The position numbers and the translations under genes were made by a program. A model generated the notes under the pieces. That model had not been told where the DNA came from and ran no database searches. It worked only from the letters and a program-made list of their open reading frames with translations. Positions 50,901 through 60,772 of a stretch of 64,000 nt of DNA are shown in pieces. This DNA comes from a virus. The stretch is taken from the IMG/VR virus record IMGVR_UViG_3300044648_000036, positions 1-64,000 of that record; one strand, written 5' to 3'. Position 1 is the stretch's first letter; each line of letters begins with the position of its first letter.

Positions 50901-53900
50901 AGTCACTTTCCTTCACATAAGGTTTACCTACCTGGATAGCTGTAATGATCTCCTGCAGGTCTTCGGTTTTAGCCGGGGTAACTTCGCTGTAGGCCTCGGC
51001 TAACTTCTGTTGTGTCACCGTCCTCTTATCCTCAGGGATCGTAGCAGACACAGAATATCGTATATACTGGACAGACAGTCCTATACCCAGTTCCTGCTTT
51101 AACAGGTTGGATATCTCCTGTGCTTCGTTCGTTAGCTCCAGGTCTGAGACCTCTTTACGGTTCAATAGGGTGATAAGTGCAGATATGGCTTCAGTCTTCT
51201 CCAGTAAGAAGTTCTTCCTTTTTTCCTTTGTCGTAAGGTCGGAGAACGGTATCAGGTACTTGGTCTCAAACGCCTGCGCCCATTGGTCCACCTGCGTCTT
51301 ACCGCCGTCTTTCCTGTTGGCTGCAAATATCCGGGTACGGTTATCTTCCGATGTAGGGTCTATACCCATAAACAGGTACTGGACCCGGTGTTTCTGGAAA
51401 TCCTTCAACATAGCCTGTACCTGAGACGCTACCGTGTCCTGAGTCATTACAGGGGTACCGTCAGCCTCTATAGTCAGGCCGGCGTCAGAGAACAGTTTAT
51501 TAACGAATTTCCCGGTATCACTGTCTTCATTCCGTAATATGTTGAGTCTCTGGATAACCTTCTCCTGCGAGGTGATACCGGCCATCTGTTTCAGTAAGCC
51601 ATTATAAACGCTGTTCACGTTCACTGACTGCATGATCGGCTCACCATCATTCTGCCCGGTCTCCTCACTATAGAGCCGGTCGTTACCGAAATCATCCGTA
51701 TATGGGAACGCGGTAGTGGCTATGTACTTACGGGTGACCATAGACAGGGAGCCATAACCGCCTATTGAGTAGGCGTTCTTCTTAAAGTCATCAGCTCCAC
51801 GGTCACCAAGTTCATCTACTACAGTTTCATACTCCTCATCCTGCAGGCTCTGGTTATAACCCATGATACGCAGATGTACTTCTACCGCTTCTTTTAACGA
51901 CTGCCTGTTCTCGGGATCAGTGAATACGTTCTGGTAGGATTTTATCTTACCGTAATAATCAGCCAGCTTCCCGAGGTTACCACCAAAGATTGCCTTAGCC
52001 TTATCCTTGTACAGGGCCGGGTCGTAGGTCTTCTTATAAACGTCAAGTAGTTTTTCCAGCTCCTCGTTCGTGTTATACTCGGCCTTCTTACTCACTACCA
52101 TATGGAAACTACGGGCGAACGCGGCCGCCAGTTTATCTCCTTCCTCCTGTGTCAGGTAACGCTGAACGGTAACCGTCTGGCCGTCCTCTGTTTTTATCAC
52201 CTCTTTGTGAGACTTGATAGACTTCAGTGCCGGTTGGGTGATATGCTCGTGTTCCGGGTTAGTGAACCTGTTAGCGGCCAAGGTAGCGTTCTTATACTTA
52301 CCACCTTCGATTTCGGAGAACAAACCTTCGATCTCCCCGCGGGTAAACCGGTCTATAAATTTCTTTATCCACTCCAGCAGACGGGCGAAGAACGACTTGG
52401 CGACATGGGAGGTCTCGATAGACTTATTCGTCTTCCACTGGTCGAACCTGTCCGCCAGGTATTCCTCCAACGCACGTTCTTCCAGCTCTTTACGGCTCAT
52501 CCCTTTATACATCGGGTGGAGCCCTTTGAGTTCTTCTATTCTGCGGTCTAGTCCTTTACCGACTTCCCGGCGGGCTATATCCAGTAACTGGGTTATCTTG
52601 TTATCTGGTAACAGCAGGCGGAAGATCGCGTGGAACGCCTCGTGGTATTTATAAGGACTGTCTTCTCCTACGAATATCTTACCGCCGGTAACTGCTTTCT
52701 TACCGTTCAGGATTTCCAGTGAGCGCAGGAAATAACCTACAGTCACACTCTTCTCGGCCAGGTTCTTCGTTAGTTCTTTGAGTTCTTCTACGGAAATAAA
52801 GTCCGGAAGATTGTCCTTCACCCAGGAAACGAAACGGTCATAGTTTTCTACAGATAATCCTGTCAGTTCTTCCGGTTGCAGTACTTTTAATACCTCACCC
52901 TTGAACCGTGCGGCTACTCTGTCCGCCTCTTCACGGAACTCGGATACCGCCTGTATGATAGCGTCCTGTTCTTCTATCCCTTTAGCTGTCAGTTCACCTA
53001 CACGATCATTCATCCACTCTTCCTCACGTGCTATAAAACGATCCCAGTCGTTCTCTTCTTCTTCGGCCAGCACCACCCTGGTCCCCTCAGCTACATTTTG
53101 GATACGCTCAGGGACTTCCTCAACGACCACTGGCTCTTTTTCCTCTTTAATAGGGACATAGTTCTCGACCGTAGGAGTAACTGAGTACACCAGTCCGGCA
53201 TTCTTAACGATATTTTTACTTACTGAAGTAGTCAGAAGACTAGCCAGTACATCCGGATCAGTAACGGTAGCCGGGATGTGCTGCAGCATATTATCTGGGG
53301 TCAGGGTAAGCTCCAGATTGAATGCAGGGTTACTCTGCCGTACTTTATCAACAGCCTTCTTTATAGCCTTATTGACCTCTGTGATAAAGTCAATGGAGTC
53401 TTTGAACTGTAACCCCGTTTTCCCTGCGTCCACGTAGATCGCCGGCATCTTCAGGGTTTTATCGGAAGGGTTACTCAGGTGTACCCGCAGGCCACCGTTA
53501 CTCACCAGCTCCACGTCTATATACCATCCCTTGTTCTCAAACGGTACGGACAGGAACAGGGTACTCCCAATTACCTTGTTAACTTCATCCATGAGCGCGG
53601 GATCTACTTTCTCCCCATCTTTAAGCGCTGCCGTTTTCTCAGCCAGTTTAACTGAGTTCTTATTGATCGTGTCCAGCAGGGAATTAACCGCTTCTTCCGG
53701 CAACCTATCCGGGTAACACTCCACATAAACCACCTTACCCCCGGGGAGCTCAATGGCCATGACATAACGCCCCAGGTTCTTACTCTTGTCATCCAGTTCC
53801 GTCAGTTTAGAACGTATAGCCCGGGAATCCTTTAACCCGGCGTCCGTAATAACCGTTTCCGTAGGTATGGGCCCACCATCCTCGTAACGGGTAGTCCTGC

Positions 53901-56900
53901 TGACAAAATATTTCTTACCGTTGACCGAGTGATAATTCAGCTCCATCGGGCTCAGGCCTTCCTTCACAAAATCAAATTCTCCGGTAGTAGTAGCAAAACT
54001 CATCAGTTCAGACAACTTTTCCCCGGATAGGACCAGGGACTTCTTATCCTTCATCTCCGCTGCGATCAGTATGCGGAGCTGGTCAGCCTGGATAGCATTA
54101 TTTACGAACGCCTTATGAAGTTCTATGGGATTACCCCCCTTTATGTCTGTCTTGAATATCCTGATAAAATCCTTTAGGGTGATATCCCGGGCACTGATCG
54201 TCTTACCGTCTATTTTAACCGTATACAACCCGCCGTAAGTCAGGAACCCGACCGGGGTATCATTACCGTCAAGGTGTATAGCTACATTAAAGGGGTTGGA
54301 GTTTGTGAACAGGTAGGGGTTTGACGTCTTCCTGTTGGAGTACTGGGCGCCGTTATTTGGGGTAATCCTCACAGACAATCTGCTGTTCAGTTGGTCCTTT
54401 GGTATGGCTACCAGTATGTCACTCATCTGTTGTTTGGCTGCCTCAGTTAACACCCCCCGTTCTTCCTGTGAGAGCCCTGACCATAAAACGGTGTCAGCCA
54501 TTTCAGGGATATAAGGGTATATCCTGACCAGCTCGTGTACACGGGTCAGCTTTAGGTTTTCTTCGGGTTTTTCTACAGGTTCCTCTACGGTCAGTTTTTC
54601 TATAGAAGACACCTGCAGTTTATCCTTACTGTTCGACGGGTTGACCAGAGTGAGGTAACTATCCTTTACACCGGATACACGCCACCTGCCTTCGGGGTTG
54701 GAAACTGTTTTCTTACCGGTGAGCACTTCTCCTACGTGTAACGTCTTACCGTCAAACTCCACTGTATCGCTCTTTATCTTACCCGAGGAATAATCATTTT
54801 TGAAGGTGTCCACGGTATAACGCGAACCGTCTGCGAACCGAAACTCATTACCGATAACACGGTCTACTGTAACAGTCCGTACTTCCCCTTCGTCATTCTT
54901 ATAAGTAAACGACTTACCCACATACCAGTTAATATCCTCCGGGGCTTCTGCAGGAGTAAGCTCTTCTTCAGGCGACGCCTCGTCAGTGATGATCTCTGTG
55001 GCGAGTTCTTCCTTGACCTCTTCTACACCGGCCTCTTTCATCATCTCCTCTATCCTGGCCTGCAGAAGATTACGGGCCGCCTCTTCCAGCGCCTCTGCTA
55101 CTTTATTATGAACCTTAATAAACTCCACCGGGTTTACCAGTGTGTTATACGCCTGTATGTGCTTACCTGCCTGTTTGTCCAGCTTGATGTAATCCAGCAG
55201 TTGGCCCATGGTGTCCTCTACGTCCGACTCCGATACGATAGACTTATTGTTATTCTGGGCGTTAACCGAGTTGATATAACCCCTGTAGGAGTTCAGCAGC
55301 TTACCCCGGAAGTCGGAGCGGGCCGATGTCTCGTCCAGGTCGGTTAGTGGGTTCTCGTGTACTTCCCTGATACGTTCCAGGTTAGCCAGTTGTTCCTTCA
55401 TCTGATTACGTAATTCAGCAGACTCGGCTATCCCCTCAAGTGTCTTTATCTCTTTGGTCAGGAGTTTGATCTCTTTTTCCAGCGTATCCAGACTACCAAT
55501 AATGTCGAACGCCTTGTTTACGGATGCCCCGATACCCGGCACACGGGCTGCTTCCGACTTCAGCTGGGCGGCCCTTTTAACGGCCTGCTTCATCTTGTAG
55601 TCAGAGGTAGCCAGTATCTCGATGGCCTCATCCAGCGCTCTCTTGGCTACCAGGGCCTTAAAACGATCTGATTCAGGGTCGAGTATTTTCTCACCCTTGT
55701 CGTTCGTCAAGTCTTTACCGTCAGCATCCTTCATATAAGATGCGGCGTACTGTTCAGGTTTTACCCTGCCAGCGAACCTATCCTTCAGGTCTTCCCATAC
55801 GGTATAAAAATCTTTTATCTGTGACGCGAACCCGGTCATGTACTCACGCACCTTCCCCTTACCGGCCTCTGTAAAGTCGATTCCGAACGCCTGCTTGAAC
55901 TCCTCCTCGGTAAGATGTTCTCCGTAAGACTCTATTGTATCGAGTACACTGTCGAACATATTCATCTTGATGGCGGTACTGAATAGTTTAGCCGCACCGG
56001 TCTCCTTGATGTTGTTGTAGTTGAACCTGTCCTGTGACTGCAGGGCCGCTTCCATCCCCTTAGCCGCTTCATCCTGTACTTTCAGGTTAGCGATCGCTGG
56101 GTTCAGTATGTTCTTAGGATCTTTATAGAAGGCGTTCAGCAGCTCTATGTTCTCCTGTACGTCCTTATCAGCCGCCGTTTTAGCGTCACGGTATCCCTGG
56201 TTAAACCGGGAACGGGTAGCGTCATATCCCTTCATCAATCCTGTCTGAATAGGGCTCACGAGCTTACCTGTTACCGCGCCCATCAGGAAGGTCTTGAAGC
56301 CTTCTTTGGATGCCTGTGCCCCCAGTCCTTTATCTACCGACTCTTCCCAGCTACCTTTACGGCCATCATACAGATCCGTATAGTAATCGGTAATTGCGGT
56401 CTGTGAGGAGTTCTGCAACAGTTCCTGTACGCCTTCCGCTACTTCCATCTTACCGGCGTGAAGACCGACAGACTTAGCTGCCTCCCAGTAGGCCTTACCG
56501 GCACCAAAGTCGTTCTTTATCTGGCGGAACGCTCCGAGTTTACCGAACCAGTCGGATTTCCTGTAGGCCTGGGTAGCTTCTTTACCTGCTATCTTACCTG
56601 AGACCTCAAATGCCTTTTCCTCGGCATCTGTAGCCAGTTTCGACAGGGCCTTTTTTGAAGAAGAGAACTTATCCATCAGGTTACCGAACTCTATCCGGTT
56701 CATCACCGCCAGGATACCTGTATTCACGATGAAGTTATCTGTGGCGCCGTCCTTGGCCAACCGCTCTATGCGGTTAAGGTCTTCCCCAATAGGGTCTGTA
56801 CCGTGAGTGCTGACGTACTTCTCGTAGAGATTATTGTATAATGTTCCGTAGGTCTGTGCTGCCTCCATCCGGGCCTCGGTAGCTGCCGCGTTGAACTCGG

Positions 56901-57819
56901 ATAACCCCCGCTTGATACCACCTGTACCGATCCACGCCAGCTGTGCGAAGTTATGTCCTTCTTCTGCTGCCCTGGCTATATCAGCACCGGTTTCCGCCAG
57001 TGGTACGAACTTCTTGGTAGCATTCCATAAGGTATTCACGAACCGGTCTGACTTCCAGACACTATTCAACCTCTGCATATCACGGGTTATCTCCGAAACT
57101 GTAGCCGCACCTTCACCGATTTTTGTCAACCTTGCGGCGGACAACCCGAGTTTGACGGGACTAAGCGCCCCGGCAATACCGGCGGTCATTAAGCTCTCCA
57201 TCAGGAACTGGGCGCCGGCGCCGAACGCAAACCCGGACTGCTGCACAAGGCTACCAAAGAACTCCCTGTTGAATATACCATCATGTCCTTCCTTGGTCTC
57301 GAAGATGGCATACTTATTCATGATTTCTTCTTGATCCTTTTGGAGGTCATAGAGTTCCTCTGCAGAACCTGTCAGTTTAGAAGCGTCCCAGCTGAACAGG
57401 GCGTTGGCCATATGGCCCCATCCTTTCCAGCCTTCCCAGAAGGTCTGTGAGCCAAGTTTCCACCCACCGCCAAGCGCGTTACCCATGACGTCACCCCAGG
57501 TCTGGGCCTGGCCATAACGCTCTTCACTATTAACACCTGGGTCCATACCATAAGTCTTATAGTAGTCGCTACCCATATACCGCTCAGCCCTGATCTTATC
57601 CTTGTCATAGAACTCTGACTGACTGGCAGCCTCAGCTGTAGGGGTACGTAAAAAATTCCTGAACTCACCGTATACGTCAGTGTTACCACCCCGATTAACA
57701 GGGAGCAACGGGGTGTCATGTACCTCCGGTAACATCAGGTCAGATAATGCCGGAGCTTTAGATGTAGACAGAAATTCTGCGGGCTCGTTCTGGTTTATGA
57801 GTTCTTGAGAAAAATCCAT
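44917..57819 (-). CDS. giant crAss-type virion RNA polymerase with zincin domain
   Basis: The protein has 4300 residues. RNA polymerase evidence: ISGADFDIDKLY with Asp3215, Asp3217 and Asp3219, equivalent to NADFDGD of cellular beta', and RIPSQDKHSF (Arg3176) about 39 residues before it, as in RxPTLHR. This is the double-psi barrel type known from crAss-like phages such as phi14:2. At 1726-1730, YHEAFHAIF is a zinc-protease HExxH. Residues 955-1090 look like repeated small beta domains, and the N-terminus is membrane-like at about 200-250. It is thought to be packaged in the capsid and injected to transcribe early genes. No frame interruption is seen. Confidence 0.85.
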   Translation of the reverse strand: MDFSQELINQNEPAEFLSTSKAPALSDLMLPEVHDTPLLPVNRGGNTDVYGEFRNFLRTPTAEAASQSEFYDKDKIRAERYMGSDYYKTYGMDPGVNSEERYGQAQTWGDVMGNALGGGWKLGSQTFWEGWKGWGHMANALFSWDASKLTGSAEELYDLQKDQEEIMNKYAIFETKEGHDGIFNREFFGSLVQQSGFAFGAGAQFLMESLMTAGIAGALSPVKLGLSAARLTKIGEGAATVSEITRDMQRLNSVWKSDRFVNTLWNATKKFVPLAETGADIARAAEEGHNFAQLAWIGTGGIKRGLSEFNAAATEARMEAAQTYGTLYNNLYEKYVSTHGTDPIGEDLNRIERLAKDGATDNFIVNTGILAVMNRIEFGNLMDKFSSSKKALSKLATDAEEKAFEVSGKIAGKEATQAYRKSDWFGKLGAFRQIKNDFGAGKAYWEAAKSVGLHAGKMEVAEGVQELLQNSSQTAITDYYTDLYDGRKGSWEESVDKGLGAQASKEGFKTFLMGAVTGKLVSPIQTGLMKGYDATRSRFNQGYRDAKTAADKDVQENIELLNAFYKDPKNILNPAIANLKVQDEAAKGMEAALQSQDRFNYNNIKETGAAKLFSTAIKMNMFDSVLDTIESYGEHLTEEEFKQAFGIDFTEAGKGKVREYMTGFASQIKDFYTVWEDLKDRFAGRVKPEQYAASYMKDADGKDLTNDKGEKILDPESDRFKALVAKRALDEAIEILATSDYKMKQAVKRAAQLKSEAARVPGIGASVNKAFDIIGSLDTLEKEIKLLTKEIKTLEGIAESAELRNQMKEQLANLERIREVHENPLTDLDETSARSDFRGKLLNSYRGYINSVNAQNNNKSIVSESDVEDTMGQLLDYIKLDKQAGKHIQAYNTLVNPVEFIKVHNKVAEALEEAARNLLQARIEEMMKEAGVEEVKEELATEIITDEASPEEELTPAEAPEDINWYVGKSFTYKNDEGEVRTVTVDRVIGNEFRFADGSRYTVDTFKNDYSSGKIKSDTVEFDGKTLHVGEVLTGKKTVSNPEGRWRVSGVKDSYLTLVNPSNSKDKLQVSSIEKLTVEEPVEKPEENLKLTRVHELVRIYPYIPEMADTVLWSGLSQEERGVLTEAAKQQMSDILVAIPKDQLNSRLSVRITPNNGAQYSNRKTSNPYLFTNSNPFNVAIHLDGNDTPVGFLTYGGLYTVKIDGKTISARDITLKDFIRIFKTDIKGGNPIELHKAFVNNAIQADQLRILIAAEMKDKKSLVLSGEKLSELMSFATTTGEFDFVKEGLSPMELNYHSVNGKKYFVSRTTRYEDGGPIPTETVITDAGLKDSRAIRSKLTELDDKSKNLGRYVMAIELPGGKVVYVECYPDRLPEEAVNSLLDTINKNSVKLAEKTAALKDGEKVDPALMDEVNKVIGSTLFLSVPFENKGWYIDVELVSNGGLRVHLSNPSDKTLKMPAIYVDAGKTGLQFKDSIDFITEVNKAIKKAVDKVRQSNPAFNLELTLTPDNMLQHIPATVTDPDVLASLLTTSVSKNIVKNAGLVYSVTPTVENYVPIKEEKEPVVVEEVPERIQNVAEGTRVVLAEEEENDWDRFIAREEEWMNDRVGELTAKGIEEQDAIIQAVSEFREEADRVAARFKGEVLKVLQPEELTGLSVENYDRFVSWVKDNLPDFISVEELKELTKNLAEKSVTVGYFLRSLEILNGKKAVTGGKIFVGEDSPYKYHEAFHAIFRLLLPDNKITQLLDIARREVGKGLDRRIEELKGLHPMYKGMSRKELEERALEEYLADRFDQWKTNKSIETSHVAKSFFARLLEWIKKFIDRFTRGEIEGLFSEIEGGKYKNATLAANRFTNPEHEHITQPALKSIKSHKEVIKTEDGQTVTVQRYLTQEEGDKLAAAFARSFHMVVSKKAEYNTNEELEKLLDVYKKTYDPALYKDKAKAIFGGNLGKLADYYGKIKSYQNVFTDPENRQSLKEAVEVHLRIMGYNQSLQDEEYETVVDELGDRGADDFKKNAYSIGGYGSLSMVTRKYIATTAFPYTDDFGNDRLYSEETGQNDGEPIMQSVNVNSVYNGLLKQMAGITSQEKVIQRLNILRNEDSDTGKFVNKLFSDAGLTIEADGTPVMTQDTVASQVQAMLKDFQKHRVQYLFMGIDPTSEDNRTRIFAANRKDGGKTQVDQWAQAFETKYLIPFSDLTTKEKRKNFLLEKTEAISALITLLNRKEVSDLELTNEAQEISNLLKQELGIGLSVQYIRYSVSATIPEDKRTVTQQKLAEAYSEVTPAKTEDLQEIITAIQVGKPYVKESDSGSYTRFLNMANGNALFDDTVQGTSWKNAEGELVWDFQNASYHLDRITDFNESSEIDKLKEDPFLKNNILLDNLHKVQATGGFNVVRADGLKVEKIDDDGGVNKLLEVNQIDGVSYGSFGPREFLIYTMNLYQGLESDKKIKIADETFWTARHLIRVLEASSTGDLVKLPVIRTVSKVNGKLKITEDTLNLLYNEVVREFDRIRRVKEQNETAVYPEGYIEGYHYETKDGQKVPGRGERFYQMRAALGELAAEIESSAADPEYKLDKNTVLKQLRTYFRSQVDGFLQELQDGKIITKNEDGSYQNNLLGGFIEKGFGNEDKDYGLNMIEGDIEHNVAQIFLNDYLNTLAMNQLLLGDESRSLKDAVDAVKRAKGANGSGPSIESIFTAPSLGIHHKNVSIQVAHIKSQKFKATYGKEDGKIADGQMYGSIKAARYTAFALGKLTPTLAKVLDKMEAGTPLNPQDREIFGKSGLIAEGRMLNSQKLVYYDGVDYDKMSVFFLSKQYTSFKDKEGRWHSRPGMEELHDLREAMDKAEAENPEQISFVGDLTTAKAIKRNAADSAAHLKNGDVSRYFMSRPARYMRLQLENPSNKVKITDPTQAKHVIMSEQADDTLVNFMGVETDGDGNPWTVGRIREMYLSDTSNRVSNNFYQARNDIFDIDQAMTELGTSIRSGSVTPKLAAFQERAVETLKASGADNQLIELFEVKDGQPLYNLNNPITLKKYTQLFLAYFSKGVMSEKVPGTSVALVSNYGTRVVRQALTSERDSSGRPLRSRIVRRSEQEKYLSKNPEYYKSAKKYNNPYDRVFEEPIEEGDFFIDDLRHNVTEYDERGNITGYYTEFMMPPMYEDLLKLLPEEKIPEFLTKMFGVRIPSQDKHSFVNLKLVDFIPEYYGSSAVFPHELIEISGADFDIDKLYIHWPEVFYKKGGKLQPFGSAVTPQEKFDEYKVWLKKNNRRYSDIINILKKTDPHYKEAQENLRSLLDKKSELRTQLEDLKWITNDDGKYDSLFKWSARDLKQAQVELSEEVTEANELVHDLNVMLEAQALREMGLPDSSEEYREATLNKELNNGVLNNRILQQKIALLGNSHMVTGNKPIAFQTAGIDSFKDILKEFQEIFKGTPAEKYFTEATSDVNSLLGKYYAFKNNKEGATNIGPAVNAMLTYSLLSTYGVEIRDSYINDQGAEVPFFKFRMGDRVIGAGYTNYHSYNPETGMFDGERINKQISDLVSVMTDNAKERLAALLGLNISATGYVANMIAQGVPLKTALLLIRQPIVQEYFAKTLLNKSAVTRSDEKKVKAEAVFTELRSRFSEVPEEDIPNITDDLLIENLKSPSELSEYAALKTFEGVVKQTIYYNKVAQVLKLTKGLGTSFEDVDKIKDNITELGLMMTNEEFSKAPVPFDLRQVLTGRDPELPHHLFMSAYIQILGQLEELEKSMFLEKTDVFNRIKGIVKANLSEPDRFNKERFESTLRDNLVSYLGIKAYQQMLKDKGRISALNSLDNRLIYDTADTGYNHIADIVNMVRSGLTGKKSNYLVNNFLHLIPTSETTVTGEIVPSRINRDGITKLDTNTWAKLSEYQVNKLQDSFTDLYQTREKFTDKNGNKFSGREVATALFHYLLVKDGGMYRSGSFIKFIPTFMFRDLLSATGLANDLMKTRRSDEDYENVFGIGQAELFNEFMTYYMTNSGSSFDIMFRKNGTPKFTATGIKVVDEYTAAESFKVEGEGGTGNTITIDLFGGIRKKYSPSKFSSEENHMLVRNKQMIEARGFGFYRTEARVVEDNPEFQMIERGKTEVLFPYVFKMKAGGGPFSRHEYYILESLEGKENEGLSDPHSFIQLGEVMARGVRAVYKRFEPEGSNKQWRLGRMFGELPTTSQLLIKRGVDNNIGELDSPSFLGDSKMYELEAAEYSSQQNPVSELKNNYDVVSTYTFGIGWFYMRDGKNIQVDPAHSDLMGKPMLPSEVLEYFNKKGNLGNQPAVPSDKEVQDGLRACGLTK

Positions 57820-60746
57820 TAGGACTTGGTGTTTTTAGTACGTATTTTTTGGTTTTCTATATAGACATTTAGGCCCTGTTGTTTTAACCGGGTTAACCCT
57901 TCCCGGATCTGGGATACCTTCTTCCTTGAGTAGGGAACATATTCCGTATGTGTATCCCAATCCACGGCCCCGGTTTTAGGGTCGATGGTACGGATACGGG
58001 TTACTACGTTAACCCCGTCCCCCTGTGGGTGCATCTCCCAGTCAAGGCCCGCGGCCTTATCGACAGGCGAGGCATATTCTGATTCCCGTAAGAACTCCTT
58101 CTCCGTCTTCTGCGGCAGTTTTGATAAAACAGCAGTCATCCCGGATTTAGGGTTGAGTTCGATAAAGTAGCGGTTCATTAACCCCTTGATCACCTCTTTA
58201 TCAACCTTGTTGTTACCTGTAGTGTTTATCCCTACCTCAAGAACGGGGTTACCGGTGAACCCTGCGAGATCGTAGTTGAAGTTATCCCCGAGGTACGTAG
58301 TAGCATCTTCCCGGCTAACTATGTTTCTGATCTGTTCTTCCACGGCCGGGTCTTTTACGAGGTTGTGGTTCTCATCGTATACCGCGATTTTATTATCGGG
58401 TAAAAGAGCGTCCCTGATGAACTGTTTATTATTAGACTCATCTCCGGTCATATTATAGGTGTACCTCTTTCCGATCTCGGCTGTCTGATTTTTAAAGAAA
58501 GAGAGATTAGGGATGATGTTTTCATTAATAGTCTCCATCTCAGCCTTCATCTCTCCCTGTTTTCCAAATAAGGCAGTAACAGTACCGGCAGCCGGTTTGT
58601 CGGGAGTAACCCTGAGCCCAACACCTGTGATGTATTTATCCAGCTCCCTTCTCAATTGTAACTCAGCATCACTATTTATCTGGAGCGACTGAAACCAACT
58701 TTCGGGAGTTCTCTTCTTATCGCCTACCTGTAAAAGATCTTTACTGTTCACGATATCCCAGAACCGCCCCTCTCTCCATAACCTGGCCGCCTCAAGAGGT
58801 GTGATCTCTGTGTTATCTTTTAAGACGATTTTTGGAAAATAATGAGCCATTTGTTCTGCACCTATAAGAGACACTTTACCATCCTTCACACTGATCGAGT
58901 ATTTATATTTTCCCGGGTTACTACCGAGCTCCTTCTGTAGTTTCTCGTTACGCTCCTGTTCATCTTTCAGGTACTCATTCCTTATCCTCTTGATATCATC
59001 GTATTGTTTATTCAGCTGTTTAGCCTCCTCCAGTGAGGAACCAGTGGCTACCTGTATCTTACCGCTCAGTGTTGATGCGGAGTATTCTATAAGAAGGTCC
59101 GTCACTTCATCGAACGTCTTGGGCGTCTTACCTGTTTTAGCTGTCAGCGTCTTCACCACCTTGTAATAGTTCGCCAACTTGGGATCTTTAGTGTTTAATG
59201 CTTCCCCGGCCGCCTGACGGGTGAGGACATCATTAAAGTCCATAATGGCTTTGGGGTCAGCCGATAGTTCCGGTGAGTACATCAGTGTTTTCATGGCTAA
59301 TCCTCCCGAGTCATCCAACCCGGTCCCGTAAAGACCATTGATTATAGTATTCTTTTGTTTTTCCTTATACGCTATATAACGATCCGCAACCGGTACTACG
59401 TTAGCCAGCTCCGAGGTAGAAGAGTTCGGTATGCCGGCGGGACCGAACATAGTTGGGTATTTTAACTGTAACTCCTTCAGTTTGATCTCCCGGTCTGTTG
59501 CGTTACCCGCCAACAAACTCCTCCGGTACGTTTGTTCGTGATCCTCTTTTATCTGGTCAAACTTAAATTTACTCAGGGCGAGGTTATGATCCTGCGTCCT
59601 AAAAAAGGCGTCATCTGTCTTATATTCTACACTTGAGTTCTGGTTGGCGTACTTGTTTGCGTAGGCCTGCACATCATTCATCCGGATAGACCTGGCGTAA
59701 TGATTACCGAGGCTACCGGCCATACTTTCGACAGTCTTAGGGTCATCTATGTCGATCAGATCCTTTTTAGCCTGTTTAACATGGGAGTCCGCTACTAAGA
59801 GTTTACTCTCCAGCCCGGCGAGAAGTCTTTTCTGGTCTTCTGAAAGACCGTTCTTACCTGCTTCCTTCTGAAGCATACCTATCTTTCCCTTTATCTCATC
59901 GTATTCGGCGTTAGCTGCGGTAACGTACCCGTCATAGTGCGCTTTAAGTTCCGGGATAAGTTCCTGGGCCAGGAACTGCCGGGCCTGTTGTTCCGTAGCA
60001 CCCGGGTGATCACGAAGGTACCCCTCTATCCGGTCAGCCTCCTGGTTCTTACCCAGGACCGAATACTGAGGTGTATATTGGGAACCTATCTGACCAGCAA
60101 CCATAGTACGCCAACCACCGGCAGACTCGGGCCCGTTAGTGTAATGAATAATTCTACCATCCCCTGTGACCTTATCCCAACTGATCTCCGGTTCTTCTTC
60201 AGAGTACCAGGTGTGAAGGTCTTTATCTATCCTTCGAAATGGGGTCCACTCGGGAACAGTAATATTTTTAAGGTCTTCCGGCCGGGAGGTCTTCATCCTG
60301 TTATAAGCCCGCTGGAGAGGATATAAGGAACGCTCGTCATATGTGTCCTTGATGTCTTCATCCTGGCTATCCCTGGCTGCATAGGCTTTCTGTATCTTCG
60401 AGGTATAGTCCTTAGTAAGCTGGACGTCGGTCAGGATATTATCATCCGACCAGAACGGCGCGAATGCTCCCTGAGCCTTCTGTATCACGTCAGGTTTACC
60501 AATGTCAGATCTACTAATATCTTTTAATGATTCCTTCGCCCTTTTGACATATTCAGCGCGGGCTATCTGATTATAGGGGTTAGTAAGTTGCGCGTTCAGT
60601 ATAGATGACGCAGAAGACCTCAGCTGGTCTAACCCGGACTGGAACTGGTCGTTAGCCCGAAGGACTTGCCCCTGAAGGAAAGAATAATCAGGTTGGTAGG
60701 CTTCTACAGTAAATCTGTCTTGACCACTTGGGAGGTAGTTACTCAT
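57819..60746 (-). CDS. large virion/cargo protein (975 aa)
   Basis: The protein has 975 residues and overlaps the polymerase gene by one base. It begins YLPSGQDRFTVEAYQPDYSF and is largely helical and charged, with no enzymatic motif. In crAss001 large proteins encoded beside the polymerase are packaged 'cargo' proteins, and this one has the same position and size class. Annotation is by context. A long inverted repeat lies 27 bp upstream of its start. Confidence 0.6.
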   Translation of the reverse strand: MSNYLPSGQDRFTVEAYQPDYSFLQGQVLRANDQFQSGLDQLRSSASSILNAQLTNPYNQIARAEYVKRAKESLKDISRSDIGKPDVIQKAQGAFAPFWSDDNILTDVQLTKDYTSKIQKAYAARDSQDEDIKDTYDERSLYPLQRAYNRMKTSRPEDLKNITVPEWTPFRRIDKDLHTWYSEEEPEISWDKVTGDGRIIHYTNGPESAGGWRTMVAGQIGSQYTPQYSVLGKNQEADRIEGYLRDHPGATEQQARQFLAQELIPELKAHYDGYVTAANAEYDEIKGKIGMLQKEAGKNGLSEDQKRLLAGLESKLLVADSHVKQAKKDLIDIDDPKTVESMAGSLGNHYARSIRMNDVQAYANKYANQNSSVEYKTDDAFFRTQDHNLALSKFKFDQIKEDHEQTYRRSLLAGNATDREIKLKELQLKYPTMFGPAGIPNSSTSELANVVPVADRYIAYKEKQKNTIINGLYGTGLDDSGGLAMKTLMYSPELSADPKAIMDFNDVLTRQAAGEALNTKDPKLANYYKVVKTLTAKTGKTPKTFDEVTDLLIEYSASTLSGKIQVATGSSLEEAKQLNKQYDDIKRIRNEYLKDEQERNEKLQKELGSNPGKYKYSISVKDGKVSLIGAEQMAHYFPKIVLKDNTEITPLEAARLWREGRFWDIVNSKDLLQVGDKKRTPESWFQSLQINSDAELQLRRELDKYITGVGLRVTPDKPAAGTVTALFGKQGEMKAEMETINENIIPNLSFFKNQTAEIGKRYTYNMTGDESNNKQFIRDALLPDNKIAVYDENHNLVKDPAVEEQIRNIVSREDATTYLGDNFNYDLAGFTGNPVLEVGINTTGNNKVDKEVIKGLMNRYFIELNPKSGMTAVLSKLPQKTEKEFLRESEYASPVDKAAGLDWEMHPQGDGVNVVTRIRTIDPKTGAVDWDTHTEYVPYSRKKVSQIREGLTRLKQQGLNVYIENQKIRTKNTKS

Positions 60747-60772
60747 GATAGGGTAGGGTCTTATAATAATAT

